Of a DNA stretch of 64,000 nucleotides, positions 7,188 through 15,319 are shown one piece after another (the stretch's first letter is position 1; each line of letters opens with the position of its first letter). The notes under the pieces are model-generated. The model saw nothing but the letters and a program-made list of their open reading frames with translations, made no database searches and was not told the origin of the DNA. Both the position numbers and the translations under genes were made by a program. The stretch is from Hyphomicrobium nitrativorans NL23 (lineage in GTDB: Bacteria; Pseudomonadota; Alphaproteobacteria; Rhizobiales; Hyphomicrobiaceae), in the NCBI RefSeq assembly GCF_000503895.1, contig NC_022997.1, positions 2,607,821-2,671,820 of the forward strand, written 5' to 3'.

Positions 7188-8456
7188 TTACTCTTCCGAG
7201 GGCAAGTCGGCGATCGCCTCAGTCTCTAGCGGCGCATAGCCCACTGCCGCGCGCTTCTCGTTCTGCGTCAGGAAACTCACCCTTTCGATGCGCGCCCAAA
7301 GCGCTTCGCGCTCGCTCGTCAACGCTTCGATCTGATCGAGATCGGGGCGCAGTTCGAGACGTCGCTCTCCATGCATCGAAGGCACGCTCGGTCTTGCCGT
7401 TTCCCACGCGGGCGCGAGCCATGACGACATGGCCTTCGCCGTGCGCACGACCAAAGGCAGCACGGTGCCGCGCCAAAACGCACGCTGCGCCTCCTGGTAA
7501 TTCGAGTATGTGTTGTCGCCGGGGATGCCGAGCAGCATCGGCGGCACGCCGAACGCCAGCGCGATCTCCCGCGCCGCGCCGTTCCGCGCCTCGACGAAGT
7601 CCATATCCTTCGGCGACAGGCTGAGCGGCTTCCAATCGAGGCCGCCCTCCAACAGCAGGGGCCGCCCGGCGCGTTGAGGTCCTTGGAACCCATCGTCCAA
7701 CTCCGCCTTCAGGCGCTCGAACTGCTCCGGCGTCATCCGCCCGTCCGCGCCGCCGTAGACCAGCGCTCCAGACGGGCGCGCCGAATTGTCGAGCAACGCC
7801 TTGTTCCAACGTCCCGCCGTGTTGTGAATGTCAATCGCCTGCGCGGCTGCCTCGACAGGGCTCATGCCATAGTGGTCGTTCGCCGGATGGAAGAGGCGCA
7901 CGTGCAGGATCGGGCGCACGCCTTCGATCGGCTCTTCGTCGAAGCGCACGGTGCGCCCTGCACACGTGTATTCATAGGCTTCCGGCCAGCCCTCGCCGCC
8001 CGGCACCACTTTCATCCTGTCGGGCCTCAGCGCATAAAGCTCTCGCAGCTTTCCATCGACCGCAACCGCCTCGACATAGCCGTTGCCCGAGACGAGCAGA
8101 TAGCCGTACCAGCTCTCCAGAAAATCCGCGCTCGTGTGGTCGACGCTCGGCCTCGCCAGAAGGTCGAGCAGCGGATGCTGTTCGATCTCCGCGTCGCCCT
8201 CGTACAGCAACAACGGCACGGACGCCGCCGCTTCCGAAATCATACGCACCGCGCGATAGACGATTGCGTTCTGCATGAAGCCTTCGCGGGCGAATGCCTC
8301 GTAGTCGCGCGGCGTCCAGACAGGGCGGCCGAGCGTCTCCAGCACGATCAGCGGTCCCGCTGCGCTCGCCTTCGCTTCGTTGGCGGACGGAAGAGCAGCA
8401 GACGGTTTCGCCCGGCCAGGCCAAAGGCCCGCCAGCGTCTCCAGAATACGCGGCAT
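7188..8456 (-). CDS. GTA HK97 family portal protein (orfg3-like)
   Basis: A 422-residue portal protein through which DNA enters the capsid. Family features are GFMQNAIVYRAVRMISEAAASVPLLLYEGD, DFLESWYGYLLVSGNGYVEAV, GMSPVEAAAQAIDIHNTAGRWNKALLDNSARPSGAL and GIPGDNTYSNYQEAQRAFWRGTVLPLV, all of the phage portal family. Length fits GTA orfg3 (about 395-420). It begins 27 bases after the terminase stop. No sign of truncation. Confidence 0.95.
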   Translation of the reverse strand: MPRILETLAGLWPGRAKPSAALPSANEAKASAAGPLIVLETLGRPVWTPRDYEAFAREGFMQNAIVYRAVRMISEAAASVPLLLYEGDAEIEQHPLLDLLARPSVDHTSADFLESWYGYLLVSGNGYVEAVAVDGKLRELYALRPDRMKVVPGGEGWPEAYEYTCAGRTVRFDEEPIEGVRPILHVRLFHPANDHYGMSPVEAAAQAIDIHNTAGRWNKALLDNSARPSGALVYGGADGRMTPEQFERLKAELDDGFQGPQRAGRPLLLEGGLDWKPLSLSPKDMDFVEARNGAAREIALAFGVPPMLLGIPGDNTYSNYQEAQRAFWRGTVLPLVVRTAKAMSSWLAPAWETARPSVPSMHGERRLELRPDLDQIEALTSEREALWARIERVSFLTQNEKRAAVGYAPLETEAIADLPSEE

Positions 8457-8483
8457 TGAGTGATCCTTGCTTCGATCTCGTCT

Positions 8484-9836
8484 TTATAGCTGCCGGATTC
8501 CCGGCTGGGCCGTGCGCTCGATCATCAAATCGGTCAGCGCCCACACCAGCGCGTCCACACGATCCGGACTTCTCCCTCGCGACAGCCCGTCCGCGCCGAA
8601 GGCGAGCATCTGCTCTTCGAGTATCGCGTGCACACCCACATGTGCCACACGGCCCTCGGCATAGAGCGCGGCCACCGGCTCCGCTCTCAGCCACTTACCG
8701 CGCGTTGCACGCACCTTGCGGACAGCGACGGCCTCGTCGATCTGGCGCAAAACCGAGACCACGAGATCGCCGCCCTGGTTCACCTCCGCGACGACGCGGT
8801 CGGCCATGAATTCGTGGTACGCCCGCACGGCCGCACGCGCCCATACGTCCGGCGAACGACCTTGCAGCGTGCGGTCGGCCGCGATGTACGCACGCCCGTC
8901 TGCGCCGATGCCTGCAACGACGATCCCGCACGCGTCAGAGCGCGCGGTCGCCGTCACCGGCGGATCGACGGCGACGACGATGTTTCTCAGCTCAGGACAC
9001 ACCGCGACGCGCGCTTGCTCGATCCAATCCCGCCGCCACAGGCTGCCGGATTGCTCATCGACGATTTCGCCCAGCAATTCCTGTCGTCCCAACGCCGTCC
9101 CGGCGTAGCGCCGCTCCATCTCGGCGATGAATGCAGGCGCCAGATGTGCCGCGTTGGCCGCGGTCGCGGCTCGCGTGATCGCGGTCGCCGGATCACTCAT
9201 GATGCTCTTCAACAGCGGTAGCGGCTTCGGCGTCGTCGTGACCGCAATCGCCGGTGCCGTTCCGAGGCGCAGACCGAATTGCAGCATGTCCCACGTCTCT
9301 TCCGCGTAGCGCCACTTTGCAAGCTCGTCACACCAGGCCGCGTCGAACTGCGGCCCGCGCAGGCTGTTCGGGTCTTCCGCCGAAAACATCTGCGCGATGC
9401 TTCCATTCGGCCAGACAAGCTGCGACTTCGAAACTTCGAACGCCGGGCGTTCATTGTCTCCGTGGATCGCCAGCAATCCCGATACGCCTTCGATCATCAC
9501 GCGGCGGACATCGGCAAGGGTTTCACCCACCAGCGCAATGCGACTGGCGCGCTCCGCACCGAGCGGCGGAATGCCGAGCGCTTTGGCGCGCACCCATTCC
9601 GCACCGGCCCGCGTCTTTCCCGCGCCACGCCCGCCGAGGATCAGCCAAACGCGCCAATCGCCGCCGGTTCGGGTTTGACCGGGCGGCAACTGATCGTCGC
9701 GCGCCCATATCTGCCAATCGGCGAGGATGAAGCTGAGGCTCTCACGATCGAGACTTGCCAGATGGTCGGCCAGCAGGCCCGACGCCGCCGAGGCGCTCAA
9801 GACGCTCCGCAATTTCGCGGCGCATGCGCTCCGCAT
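8484..9836 (-). CDS. GTA terminase large subunit (orfg2-like)
   Basis: DNA-packaging ATPase and headful nuclease. The Walker A motif LILGGRGAGKTRAG follows DWRVW; the Walker B-like FDAAWCDELAKW comes about 95 residues later; TTTPKPLPLLK is the coupling motif of this family; and the C-terminal RNase H-like domain starts at NIVVAVDPPVTATARSDACGIVVAG. The frame is open to 9869, but the ATG at 9836 has GGAG just upstream and matches the usual short N-terminus. Either start overlaps the end of the small-terminase gene by about 95-128 bases in another frame. It matches orfg2 of RcGTA. Confidence 0.93.
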   Translation of the reverse strand: MRSACAAKLRSVLSASAASGLLADHLASLDRESLSFILADWQIWARDDQLPPGQTRTGGDWRVWLILGGRGAGKTRAGAEWVRAKALGIPPLGAERASRIALVGETLADVRRVMIEGVSGLLAIHGDNERPAFEVSKSQLVWPNGSIAQMFSAEDPNSLRGPQFDAAWCDELAKWRYAEETWDMLQFGLRLGTAPAIAVTTTPKPLPLLKSIMSDPATAITRAATAANAAHLAPAFIAEMERRYAGTALGRQELLGEIVDEQSGSLWRRDWIEQARVAVCPELRNIVVAVDPPVTATARSDACGIVVAGIGADGRAYIAADRTLQGRSPDVWARAAVRAYHEFMADRVVAEVNQGGDLVVSVLRQIDEAVAVRKVRATRGKWLRAEPVAALYAEGRVAHVGVHAILEEQMLAFGADGLSRGRSPDRVDALVWALTDLMIERTAQPGIRQL

Positions 9837-10335
9837 CGGCTCCGACGCGGCCCGTTCCGCGGGCGGCATCCTTGTCTCGGTCCAGGTCAGCGACGGCCTC
9901 CGTCACCTTCTCAAAATTGCTGATCAGGGTGGCGAGGGCGCGGCTCTCGCGTTCCTCGTCCTGGGCCGAACGGGCTTCACCGCTCGCCATTCTCATCTCC
10001 ATATGTTCGAGCTTCAAACTGATCGCGCGGTAGAGGCGCCCGATCAGCGCCCGTTGCGCGCCCCGCGTCGGCAATACCGTGCGCCGGAGCGCCGGCGTCT
10101 TTCCACGACCGGATTCCTCTGCGGCTTGGGCCGCCCCCGTCACGGGTTGCGGTTTCTTCTCTTTCAGGCGCGCAGGTCGGCGGCTCCGCTCCCGCCCGTC
10201 CCAACCCTCCTTCTTCGCCCGAACGCCAATCCGCTGCGGCGTCACGTCGAAGCGGGCCGCGATCTCCTTGAGAGGAGCCGTGCCGTCCTCATAAGCGCGG
10301 CGCACGTCGGCCCACGTCTCGTCGTCGAGCTGCAT
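9742..10335 (-). CDS. GTA small terminase-like HTH protein (orfg1-like)
   Basis: A 197-residue protein with an N-terminal helix-turn-helix (DVRRAYEDGTAPLKEIAARFDVTPQRIGVRAKKEGW), a basic linker and a helical region (RALIGRLYRAISLKLEHMEMRMASG...ATLISNFEKVTEAVADLDRDK). This layout and its place as first gene upstream of the large terminase match GTA orfg1, now regarded as the small terminase. It would recruit host DNA to the packaging motor with little sequence specificity. The start is the first ATG after the promoter region. Confidence 0.8.
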   Translation of the reverse strand: MQLDDETWADVRRAYEDGTAPLKEIAARFDVTPQRIGVRAKKEGWDGRERSRRPARLKEKKPQPVTGAAQAAEESGRGKTPALRRTVLPTRGAQRALIGRLYRAISLKLEHMEMRMASGEARSAQDEERESRALATLISNFEKVTEAVADLDRDKDAARGTGRVGADAERMRREIAERLERLGGVGPAGRPSGKSRS

Positions 10336-10429
10336 GCCGCCGCCACATCGCTAATTCGGATTGTCTGAAGGAGATGAGCGGTCGAGCCGCGATGCGGAAG
10401 GTGATCGACACTCTTCCGGCCATACGCAA

Positions 10430-10458
10430 ATACTACAGAACCACCGCTGCGGTGTCAA
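10430..10458 (-). promoter_or_regulatory. sigma70-type promoter for the GTA cluster
   Basis: On the minus strand a perfect -35 TTGACA (10453-10458) is followed after exactly 17 bases by TAGTAT (10430-10435). Transcription would start about 10423 and run into the small terminase-like gene about 90 bases on. It is the best consensus promoter in the window. It lies in an AT-richer island (10430-10530) set in GC-rich sequence. Confidence 0.75.
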
Positions 10459-10493
10459 CATCATTCTATGTAATGTTTTAGATATTCTTCACG

Positions 10494-10509
10494 AGAACAT
10501 AGATGTTCT
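10494..10509. promoter_or_regulatory. palindromic operator candidate upstream of the GTA promoter
   Basis: AGAACA-TAGA-TGTTCT is an inverted repeat with 6-base arms and a 4-base spacer. It lies about 36 bases upstream of the -35 box of the GTA promoter, within an AT-rich tract with further TTC/GAA half sites. The position fits an activator site. RcGTA is switched on by host regulators such as GafA, but I see nothing that identifies the protein binding here. The rest of the 10336-10758 gap holds no gene. Confidence 0.5.
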
Positions 10510-10758
10510 TGAATATTCCTCAACCCGCTACAGTACATCTCGGGATGCCCACGGGGATAACTTCGCCCGCGAAATGCGCTCGCGGCCTCGAAACCCAGCA
10601 AAGGGGCTCCCGCTCGCCTTCCGGCGCGCGTATAAATAACCATAATGCCATGGTGATTTGAGTCCGGACGACGCTCCGAAGACCACCAGCACCGCGAGGC
10701 TGCCGGAGCCTTCTTCCGTCCGGCAACGTCGAACTCTTCAAAGCACGGGACGCACAGG

Positions 10759-12993
10759 TTGAGCGACTGGTTCTTCAAGCGCGGGCGCCGCACGGGCATC
10801 GACTGGATGAGCCTCGATTCGCGGCTCGACTCCGCCCTCTCGGACCTTTGGTCTTTCTGCAAGGACGTCTGGGACGCCTGCTCCAGCTTTTTCGCGCGCT
10901 TCAAGCTCACGGGATGGCGCCGCCTCCTGGCCGAAGCGGGCTCCGAGAGCCTCACGCTCTCGCTCGGCGGCTTCTTCGTTCTCTATGCCCTCGCGCTTCC
11001 GGCTTTTCTCGACTTCGACGAGGCCCGCTTCTTCACCGGCCGCTACAGCGTCACCTTCCTCGACGCTGCCGGCAACGAAATCGGCCAGCGCGGCATTCTG
11101 CATAACGACGCGGTGCCGCTCGAAGAGATTCCAGACGCCGTCGTCCACGCCACGCTCGCAACGGAGGACCGCCGCTTCTTCGAGCACTTCGGCGTCGACG
11201 TCATCGGCACAACGCGCGCCCTGATCGAGAACCTGCGCGCCAACGATGTCGTGCAGGGCGGCTCCACGCTCTCACAGCAGCTCGCAAAAAACCTTTTCCT
11301 ATCCTCCGAACGCTCGCTCGACAGAAAGATCAAGGAGGCCTTCCTTGCGCTTCTGCTCGAAACGCGCTTCACAAAGCGTGAAATCCTCAAGCTCTATCTC
11401 GACCGCGCTTATCTAGGCGGCGGCGCATTCGGCGTGGAGGCGGCTTCTCAGTTCTACTTCGGAAAGTCGGTGCGCGAGGTGAACCTCGCGGAAGCCGCGC
11501 TTCTCGCCGGCCTTTACAAGGCGCCCACGAGTTACGCTCCGCACGTCAACCTGCCTGCATCGCGGGCGCGCACCAACGAGGTGCTGCAGAACCTCGTCGA
11601 TGCCGGCTACTACACCGCCGCCCAGGCGCACGAAGCGCGCCTCAATCCTGCGCAGATCGTGGAGACGCGGACCGCGACGAGCCCCGACTGGTTCCTCGAT
11701 TGGGCCTTCGAAGAGATCCAGCGCCTGATGGCGGGCAAGAACCAGTACGTTCTGACCGCGCGCACCACCGTCGATCTCACCATGCAGAAACAGGCGGACG
11801 AGGCGCTCGTCTCTTTCCTCAAGCAGAACGGGCGGCGGCTGCGCATGAACTCGGGCGCCATCGTCGCCATGGAGACGGACGGCGCGGTTCGCGCGTTGAC
11901 CGGCGGCCCGGACTACGGCGAGAGCCAGTTCAACCGCGCCACGCACGCACGCCGGCAGCCAGGCTCCTCGTTCAAGATCTACGTCTACGCGGCCGCGCTC
12001 GAAAACGGTTACAAGCCGTCGTCGATGGTACGGGACACGTCGCGCTCCTGCGGCCGCTGGCATCCGCAGAACTATGGCGGCAGCCGTGGCAGCGGTGCGC
12101 GCATGCCGCTCAGCATGGCGCTCGCCCGCTCGCTCAACACGACCGCAGCCGAGCTCTCCTTCGCCGTCGGGCGCGAAAAGGTCATCGAGCTCACGCAGCG
12201 GCTCGGCATCACCGGCATCCGCAAGACGTGCTCCATGGCGCTCGGCGATTACGGCTTCCCGCCCATTCAGCACGTGGGCGCCGCCGCCGTGTTCGCGAAC
12301 GGCGGCATGAGCGCCACGCCTTACGGCATCCTCGACATCGTCAACTCGCGCGGCGAACTCATCTACGATCGCGCGCGGGACGAGCCCGAGCGCGAGCGCC
12401 TCGTGAGCCAGGAGGTGGCCGAAGGCCTGAACCAGATGATGCATCAGGTCGTGACCTCCGGCACCGGCCAACGTGCCGCGCTCGATTTCACGCACGTCGT
12501 CGGCAAGACCGGCACCAGCACCGGCCCGCGCGATGTCTGGTTCCTTGGGTTCACCGGCAAATACGTCGGCTCCGTCTGGCTCGGCAACGACGACAACCGG
12601 CCGATGGCCAACGGCAACACCGGCGGCCAGCTCGCCGCGCCGCTTTGGGCTTCCTTCATGTCGGTCGCGCATCGGAGCATGAACATCCCGACCATTCCGG
12701 GCCTTCAACCTCATCCGGTTCAGATCGCCGAACAGCAGCGCATCGCGGAGCTCAAACGCACAGACCCGGCTGCCGCCGCCGCGCTATCCGGCGCAAGACG
12801 CGCTCCGTCCCTCACCATGTCCACCCCGGCGCGCGACGCGTTGAAACGGATCACATCCGAGCTGCGCAGGGCGGCCGGCGTCGCCGAGCCCGAACCCGCA
12901 TCCACGCCTGGACCATCCGCTCCCGCGTCCCGCACATCAGGCGACCGTGCCGACCTCGGCCCCGTTCGCGCTCCCTCCGCCACCATTCCCTGA
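10759..12993 (+). CDS. class A penicillin-binding protein (PBP1A family)
   Basis: A 744-residue bifunctional peptidoglycan synthase anchored in the inner membrane. One N-terminal membrane segment (LTLSLGGFFVLYALALPAFL) precedes the GT51 glycosyltransferase, which shows ATEDRRFFEHFGVD and QGGSTLSQQLAKNLFL. The transpeptidase domain has the active Ser in GSSFK (S403, K406), the SLN triad (LARSLNTTAAEL) and KTGTS near the C-terminus. The likely start is TTG at 10759, which keeps the basic tail MSDWFFKRGRRTG; an ATG at 10807 is the alternative. The C-terminus carries a Pro/Ala-rich tail. It heads a probable operon with the next two genes. Confidence 0.93.
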   Translation: MSDWFFKRGRRTGIDWMSLDSRLDSALSDLWSFCKDVWDACSSFFARFKLTGWRRLLAEAGSESLTLSLGGFFVLYALALPAFLDFDEARFFTGRYSVTFLDAAGNEIGQRGILHNDAVPLEEIPDAVVHATLATEDRRFFEHFGVDVIGTTRALIENLRANDVVQGGSTLSQQLAKNLFLSSERSLDRKIKEAFLALLLETRFTKREILKLYLDRAYLGGGAFGVEAASQFYFGKSVREVNLAEAALLAGLYKAPTSYAPHVNLPASRARTNEVLQNLVDAGYYTAAQAHEARLNPAQIVETRTATSPDWFLDWAFEEIQRLMAGKNQYVLTARTTVDLTMQKQADEALVSFLKQNGRRLRMNSGAIVAMETDGAVRALTGGPDYGESQFNRATHARRQPGSSFKIYVYAAALENGYKPSSMVRDTSRSCGRWHPQNYGGSRGSGARMPLSMALARSLNTTAAELSFAVGREKVIELTQRLGITGIRKTCSMALGDYGFPPIQHVGAAAVFANGGMSATPYGILDIVNSRGELIYDRARDEPERERLVSQEVAEGLNQMMHQVVTSGTGQRAALDFTHVVGKTGTSTGPRDVWFLGFTGKYVGSVWLGNDDNRPMANGNTGGQLAAPLWASFMSVAHRSMNIPTIPGLQPHPVQIAEQQRIAELKRTDPAAAAALSGARRAPSLTMSTPARDALKRITSELRRAAGVAEPEPASTPGPSAPASRTSGDRADLGPVRAPSATIP

Positions 12994-12999
12994 GGCCTC

Positions 13000-13668
13000 A
13001 TGCTTCGCTCCGGCGTCCTACGCTCACGTTCCGCCTCGAACCTGATGGGCTTCACGCTTCACCGGCTCAAGAAGCGTCTCGCCGCGGCCGTCGCCTACAC
13101 GGCCGACTGGGCGCTCTTCATCGGCGTCGTACTCATCCTCGGCCTCGGCTCAAGCTGGTATATGATCGAACGCGGCTCGCCGCTCACGACGCTGACGGCC
13201 GGGCCTTGGGTGTCGTGGGTCTCGGCGGCGCGCGTCGATTCCGATCCTTACACGCGCGCGCACGAAGCCCGGCTCGGCATTCTCCCGCTCAGCACGGAAA
13301 TCGCGCAGACCTTCATCGCACGGACCGACAGCGAGGGGCGCGCCCTCCATTCTTCATGCGATTACGCGGTCGAAGGCCACGAGCTACCCACCCATTGGTG
13401 GAGCCTCACCGTGTTCGATGCGCAGGGCCGTCTCATCCCCAACACGCTCGGCCGTTCCGCCTACACCAGCGATACGATGGCCATCCGCGGCAACGGCACG
13501 TTCCTCGCCACGCTGTCTCGCGACGCGCATCCCGGCAACTGGCTTCCGATTGGAGGCGCGGGGCGTCTCGCGCTTGTCTTCACGGTGCTCGATCACGGAT
13601 CGCGCTCGCTTACGCAAGGCGAGGAGGTCGTGCCCTTCCTCCCCGCCGTCACGCGGAAGGATTGCTAG
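13000..13668 (+). CDS. DUF1214 domain membrane-anchored protein
   Basis: A 222-residue protein with one N-terminal membrane anchor (WALFIGVVLILGLGSSWYMI) and an extracytoplasmic DUF1214 domain. Conserved features include RARTDSEGRAL-type sequence, HELPTHWWSLTVFDAQGRLIPN and SYTSDT-like text (RSAYTSDTMAIRGNGTF). The ATG at 13000 has GAGG six bases upstream and lies 6 bases after the PBP stop; an internal ATG at 13045 is possible. DUF1214 and DUF1254 proteins are often adjacent or fused, as here. The function of the pair is not established; co-transcription with a PBP suggests an envelope role. Confidence 0.85.
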   Translation: MLRSGVLRSRSASNLMGFTLHRLKKRLAAAVAYTADWALFIGVVLILGLGSSWYMIERGSPLTTLTAGPWVSWVSAARVDSDPYTRAHEARLGILPLSTEIAQTFIARTDSEGRALHSSCDYAVEGHELPTHWWSLTVFDAQGRLIPNTLGRSAYTSDTMAIRGNGTFLATLSRDAHPGNWLPIGGAGRLALVFTVLDHGSRSLTQGEEVVPFLPAVTRKDC

Positions 13669-13670
13669 GA

Positions 13671-14291
13671 ATGCTCAAAAAGCTCTGGGCCCGCGTGACG
13701 AATATCAACGTTCCCCTCGTGGCGGCCGCGCTTTTCGCCAGCGCGATCCTGCACATTCTCGCCACCCTCGCCACGCCGCTCTTCACGCCGACCTCGGCTT
13801 ACGACCGCCTCGCGCGCGCGCTTCCCGCCAATACCATGCACCTCCTGCCCGAGGTGGCGCCGGGGGCCCAGCCACTGCCGTTCCTCTCGTCGGATGCCCG
13901 TTATGCCGTCTGCCATTTCGACACGTCCGACGGCGCCGTCTCGCTCTCGGCCGTTCTGCCGGAGCCTGGATGGATGCTGGCGCTCTATTCGCCCCAGGGC
14001 GAGGCGTTCTTCACATCCGTCGGCACGCCGGTGCGCCGCACCGAGGTGTCGCTCATGATCGTGCCGGGAGAGGACATATGGCGCATGGGCGCCCGCCCCA
14101 CGGGCCTCGTCACCGGACTCACGAACCGCGGAACGCTGACCACGGTCTCGCGCGATTCGATGCTCACCATTCCCGCCAACGAGGGCATTGCCGTGCTCCG
14201 AGCGCCCGATCAGGGCGAAGCCTACCGCAACCGTACACTCGCCGAGTTGGGCCGGGCGCTGTGCGAGCCCAGCAAAGGCCGCACCTCGTAG
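13671..14291 (+). CDS. DUF1254-type membrane-anchored protein
   Basis: A 206-residue protein (MLKKLWARVTNINVPLVAAALFASAILHILATLATPLF...) with an N-terminal membrane anchor and a soluble domain. It starts two bases after the DUF1214 stop with GGAAGGA upstream, so the two are translationally linked. DUF1254-like text includes DARYAVCHFDTSDGAVSLSAVLPEPGWMLALYSPQGEAFF. The TAG stop lies inside the left arm of the terminator hairpin that follows. No catalytic motif recognised. The DUF1254 assignment rests on its pairing with DUF1214 and general resemblance. Confidence 0.75.
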   Translation: MLKKLWARVTNINVPLVAAALFASAILHILATLATPLFTPTSAYDRLARALPANTMHLLPEVAPGAQPLPFLSSDARYAVCHFDTSDGAVSLSAVLPEPGWMLALYSPQGEAFFTSVGTPVRRTEVSLMIVPGEDIWRMGARPTGLVTGLTNRGTLTTVSRDSMLTIPANEGIAVLRAPDQGEAYRNRTLAELGRALCEPSKGRTS

Positions 14292-14336
14292 AGTGTGATT
14301 GTTTCTGATTGAATTGAAATCACGCTCTACTTTTTT
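14288..14336 (+). terminator. intrinsic terminator after the PBP/DUF1214/DUF1254 operon
   Basis: A 13-bp inverted repeat (14288-14300 with 14318-14330, allowing one G-T pair) is followed at once by six T residues (14331-14336). The left arm contains the stop codon of the preceding gene. A good rho-independent terminator on the plus strand. Confidence 0.75.
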
Positions 14337-14391
14337 GATGAGACCGATGATTCACGCTTCAGGCTGACAGGGCCTGAAGCGATCATGGTCT
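14337..14391. repeat. family-3 palindromic repeat, copy 1
   Basis: An imperfect palindrome of about 55 bases with a perfect 10-bp core stem (CGCTTCAGGC / GCCTGAAGCG) and outer arms GACCGATGAT / ATCATGGTC. Further copies lie at 63060 and 63125 and a half copy at 19018. It abuts the left end of the CTAG element at 14390. Confidence 0.8.
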
Positions 14392-14707
14392 AGGCTCCAA
14401 ACCCAATCAGGATGGCATCACGACGCGAGGGCTTTTGTTCGGCTGGCAGGAGCGAGGTTGCAGCAAACCTCATGGTTTGCAAGACTTTGCGGCGTGCTGG
14501 AAGCACGCCTCCGGCATGAACCAGACGGGCAAAAGAGCCGCGCGGCTCCGCCGTGAGACAAGATTGATCGATGGCGGCGTCGTGCTGGAAGCACGCCTCC
14601 GGCATGAAGCGCTCGACCGATGCGTAGGCATCGCTCTTCGCGCTTCTCCTGGCCCTCGATCAATCTTATCTCATCGTGATGCCATCCTGATTGGGTTTGG
14701 AGCCTAG
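14390..14707. repeat. CTAG-bounded structured element, copy E1 (318 bp)
   Basis: An intergenic element with perfect 34-bp terminal inverted repeats (14390-14423 and 14674-14707), beginning CTAGGCTCCAAACCC. An internal helix pairs 14555-14571 with 14656-14672 (16 of 17). A small hairpin CGATGC-GTAG-GCATCG lies at 14618-14633, and a GCAAACC/GGTTTGC hairpin near 14464. Two copies of a 27-base direct repeat (14494-14520 and 14582-14608) are found only in this copy. It shares the core GACGCGAGG and the hairpins with the elements at 25391 and 54886, but its arm sequence differs. It sits between convergent genes, 98 bases after the DUF1254 stop. Confidence 0.85.
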
Positions 14708-14739
14708 AGATCTCGAACGCTACGTGAGGGCTTTCGATC

Positions 14740-14931
14740 TCAGCCGTCGAGTTCGAGGCGATCGCGGCGCGCGCGACCACGCGGCTTCTGCGCCGGCTCC
14801 GCGTCTTCGGTCATCCGCTCGTAGCGGACGCCGGGGAAGAGAACGATGTCGGCCGTGCCTCTCGTCCCATCGGCCGTAGAGCGCGGCTTCGCATTCGCGG
14901 GCAGACTTCTGAACTCCAGAATACTGGCCAT
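14740..14931 (-). CDS. small conserved hypothetical protein (FPGVRYER motif)
   Basis: A 63-residue protein, MASILEFRSLPANAKPRSTADGTRGTADIVLFPGVRYERMTEDAEPAQKPRGRARRDRLELDG. The core IVLFPGVRYER and the C-terminal basic patch with DRLELDG look like a small conserved protein seen in Hyphomicrobiales; I recognise the pattern but no function. A GGAG ribosome binding site lies 8 bases before the ATG. No signal peptide or membrane segment. The gene stands alone, convergent with the PBP operon. Confidence 0.65.
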   Translation of the reverse strand: MASILEFRSLPANAKPRSTADGTRGTADIVLFPGVRYERMTEDAEPAQKPRGRARRDRLELDG

Positions 14932-15008
14932 CGACGTGGCTCCTTATTCCGTGCGACCTCGTTTCCTCTCCCCTGTCGGGGGCCATTCGCTCCGACGTTT
15001 CTTTTCCT

Positions 15009-15047
15009 AGAGCCGTTCCGATTTTGGTGGAATCGCGGAACGGCTCT
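15009..15047. repeat. palindromic repeat (AGAGCCGTTCC type)
   Basis: Perfect 11-bp arms AGAGCCGTTCC (15009-15019) and GGAACGGCTCT (15037-15047) around a 17-base centre with GATT...AATC. A related palindrome lies at 63011-63052 (arms with TCCGAT/ATCGGA). Such short palindromes ending in AGAGC are common intergenic repeats in this order. The rest of the 14932-15399 gap holds the CtrA box and higBA operators described separately, and a stretch (15098-15130) that matches the frequent alphaproteobacterial intergenic sequence ACCGGTTCCCACTTTTCCG. Confidence 0.65.
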
Positions 15048-15169
15048 CGGCTTTTGTCTGGTCGTGCTTCTGATCGGCCATCGTGCGTTGCATGGCTCCG
15101 CCATGACCGGTTCCCACTTTTCCGGAAGCACTCCATCTAGCGGGTCAGACGATTTCGCTTCTGCTTCGG

Positions 15170-15184
15170 TTAACGAGATCTTAA
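15170..15184. promoter_or_regulatory. perfect CtrA-type box TTAA-N7-TTAA(C)
   Basis: TTAA CGAGATC TTAA followed by C is the full consensus binding site of the cell-cycle regulator CtrA. It lies 215 bases upstream of higB and about 240 bases upstream of the divergent small gene at 14931. Which promoter it serves, if any, cannot be told from the sequence. Confidence 0.5.
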
Positions 15185-15319
15185 CGCGCGTTCCGTCGCC
15201 GACGAGAAACGCAGGGCGAGCACGTTGTTGCTCGATCGCGTTGTCCGCGTGCAACGCCAGCCGCGCGCCTGCCATGCCATCCCCCACACACTGCCGGACT
15301 GCCTTGGGGCAGCAAGATT

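Noticed and set aside
1-10335. Reading the head-tail cluster as an ordinary prophage
   Set aside because: No integrase, att sites, repressor, replication or lysis genes are next to it, and the gene order and short tape measure fit a GTA.
10361-10639. 92-codon plus-strand frame in the GTA promoter region
   Set aside because: It spans the AT-rich promoter island, shows no homology and has no ribosome binding site.
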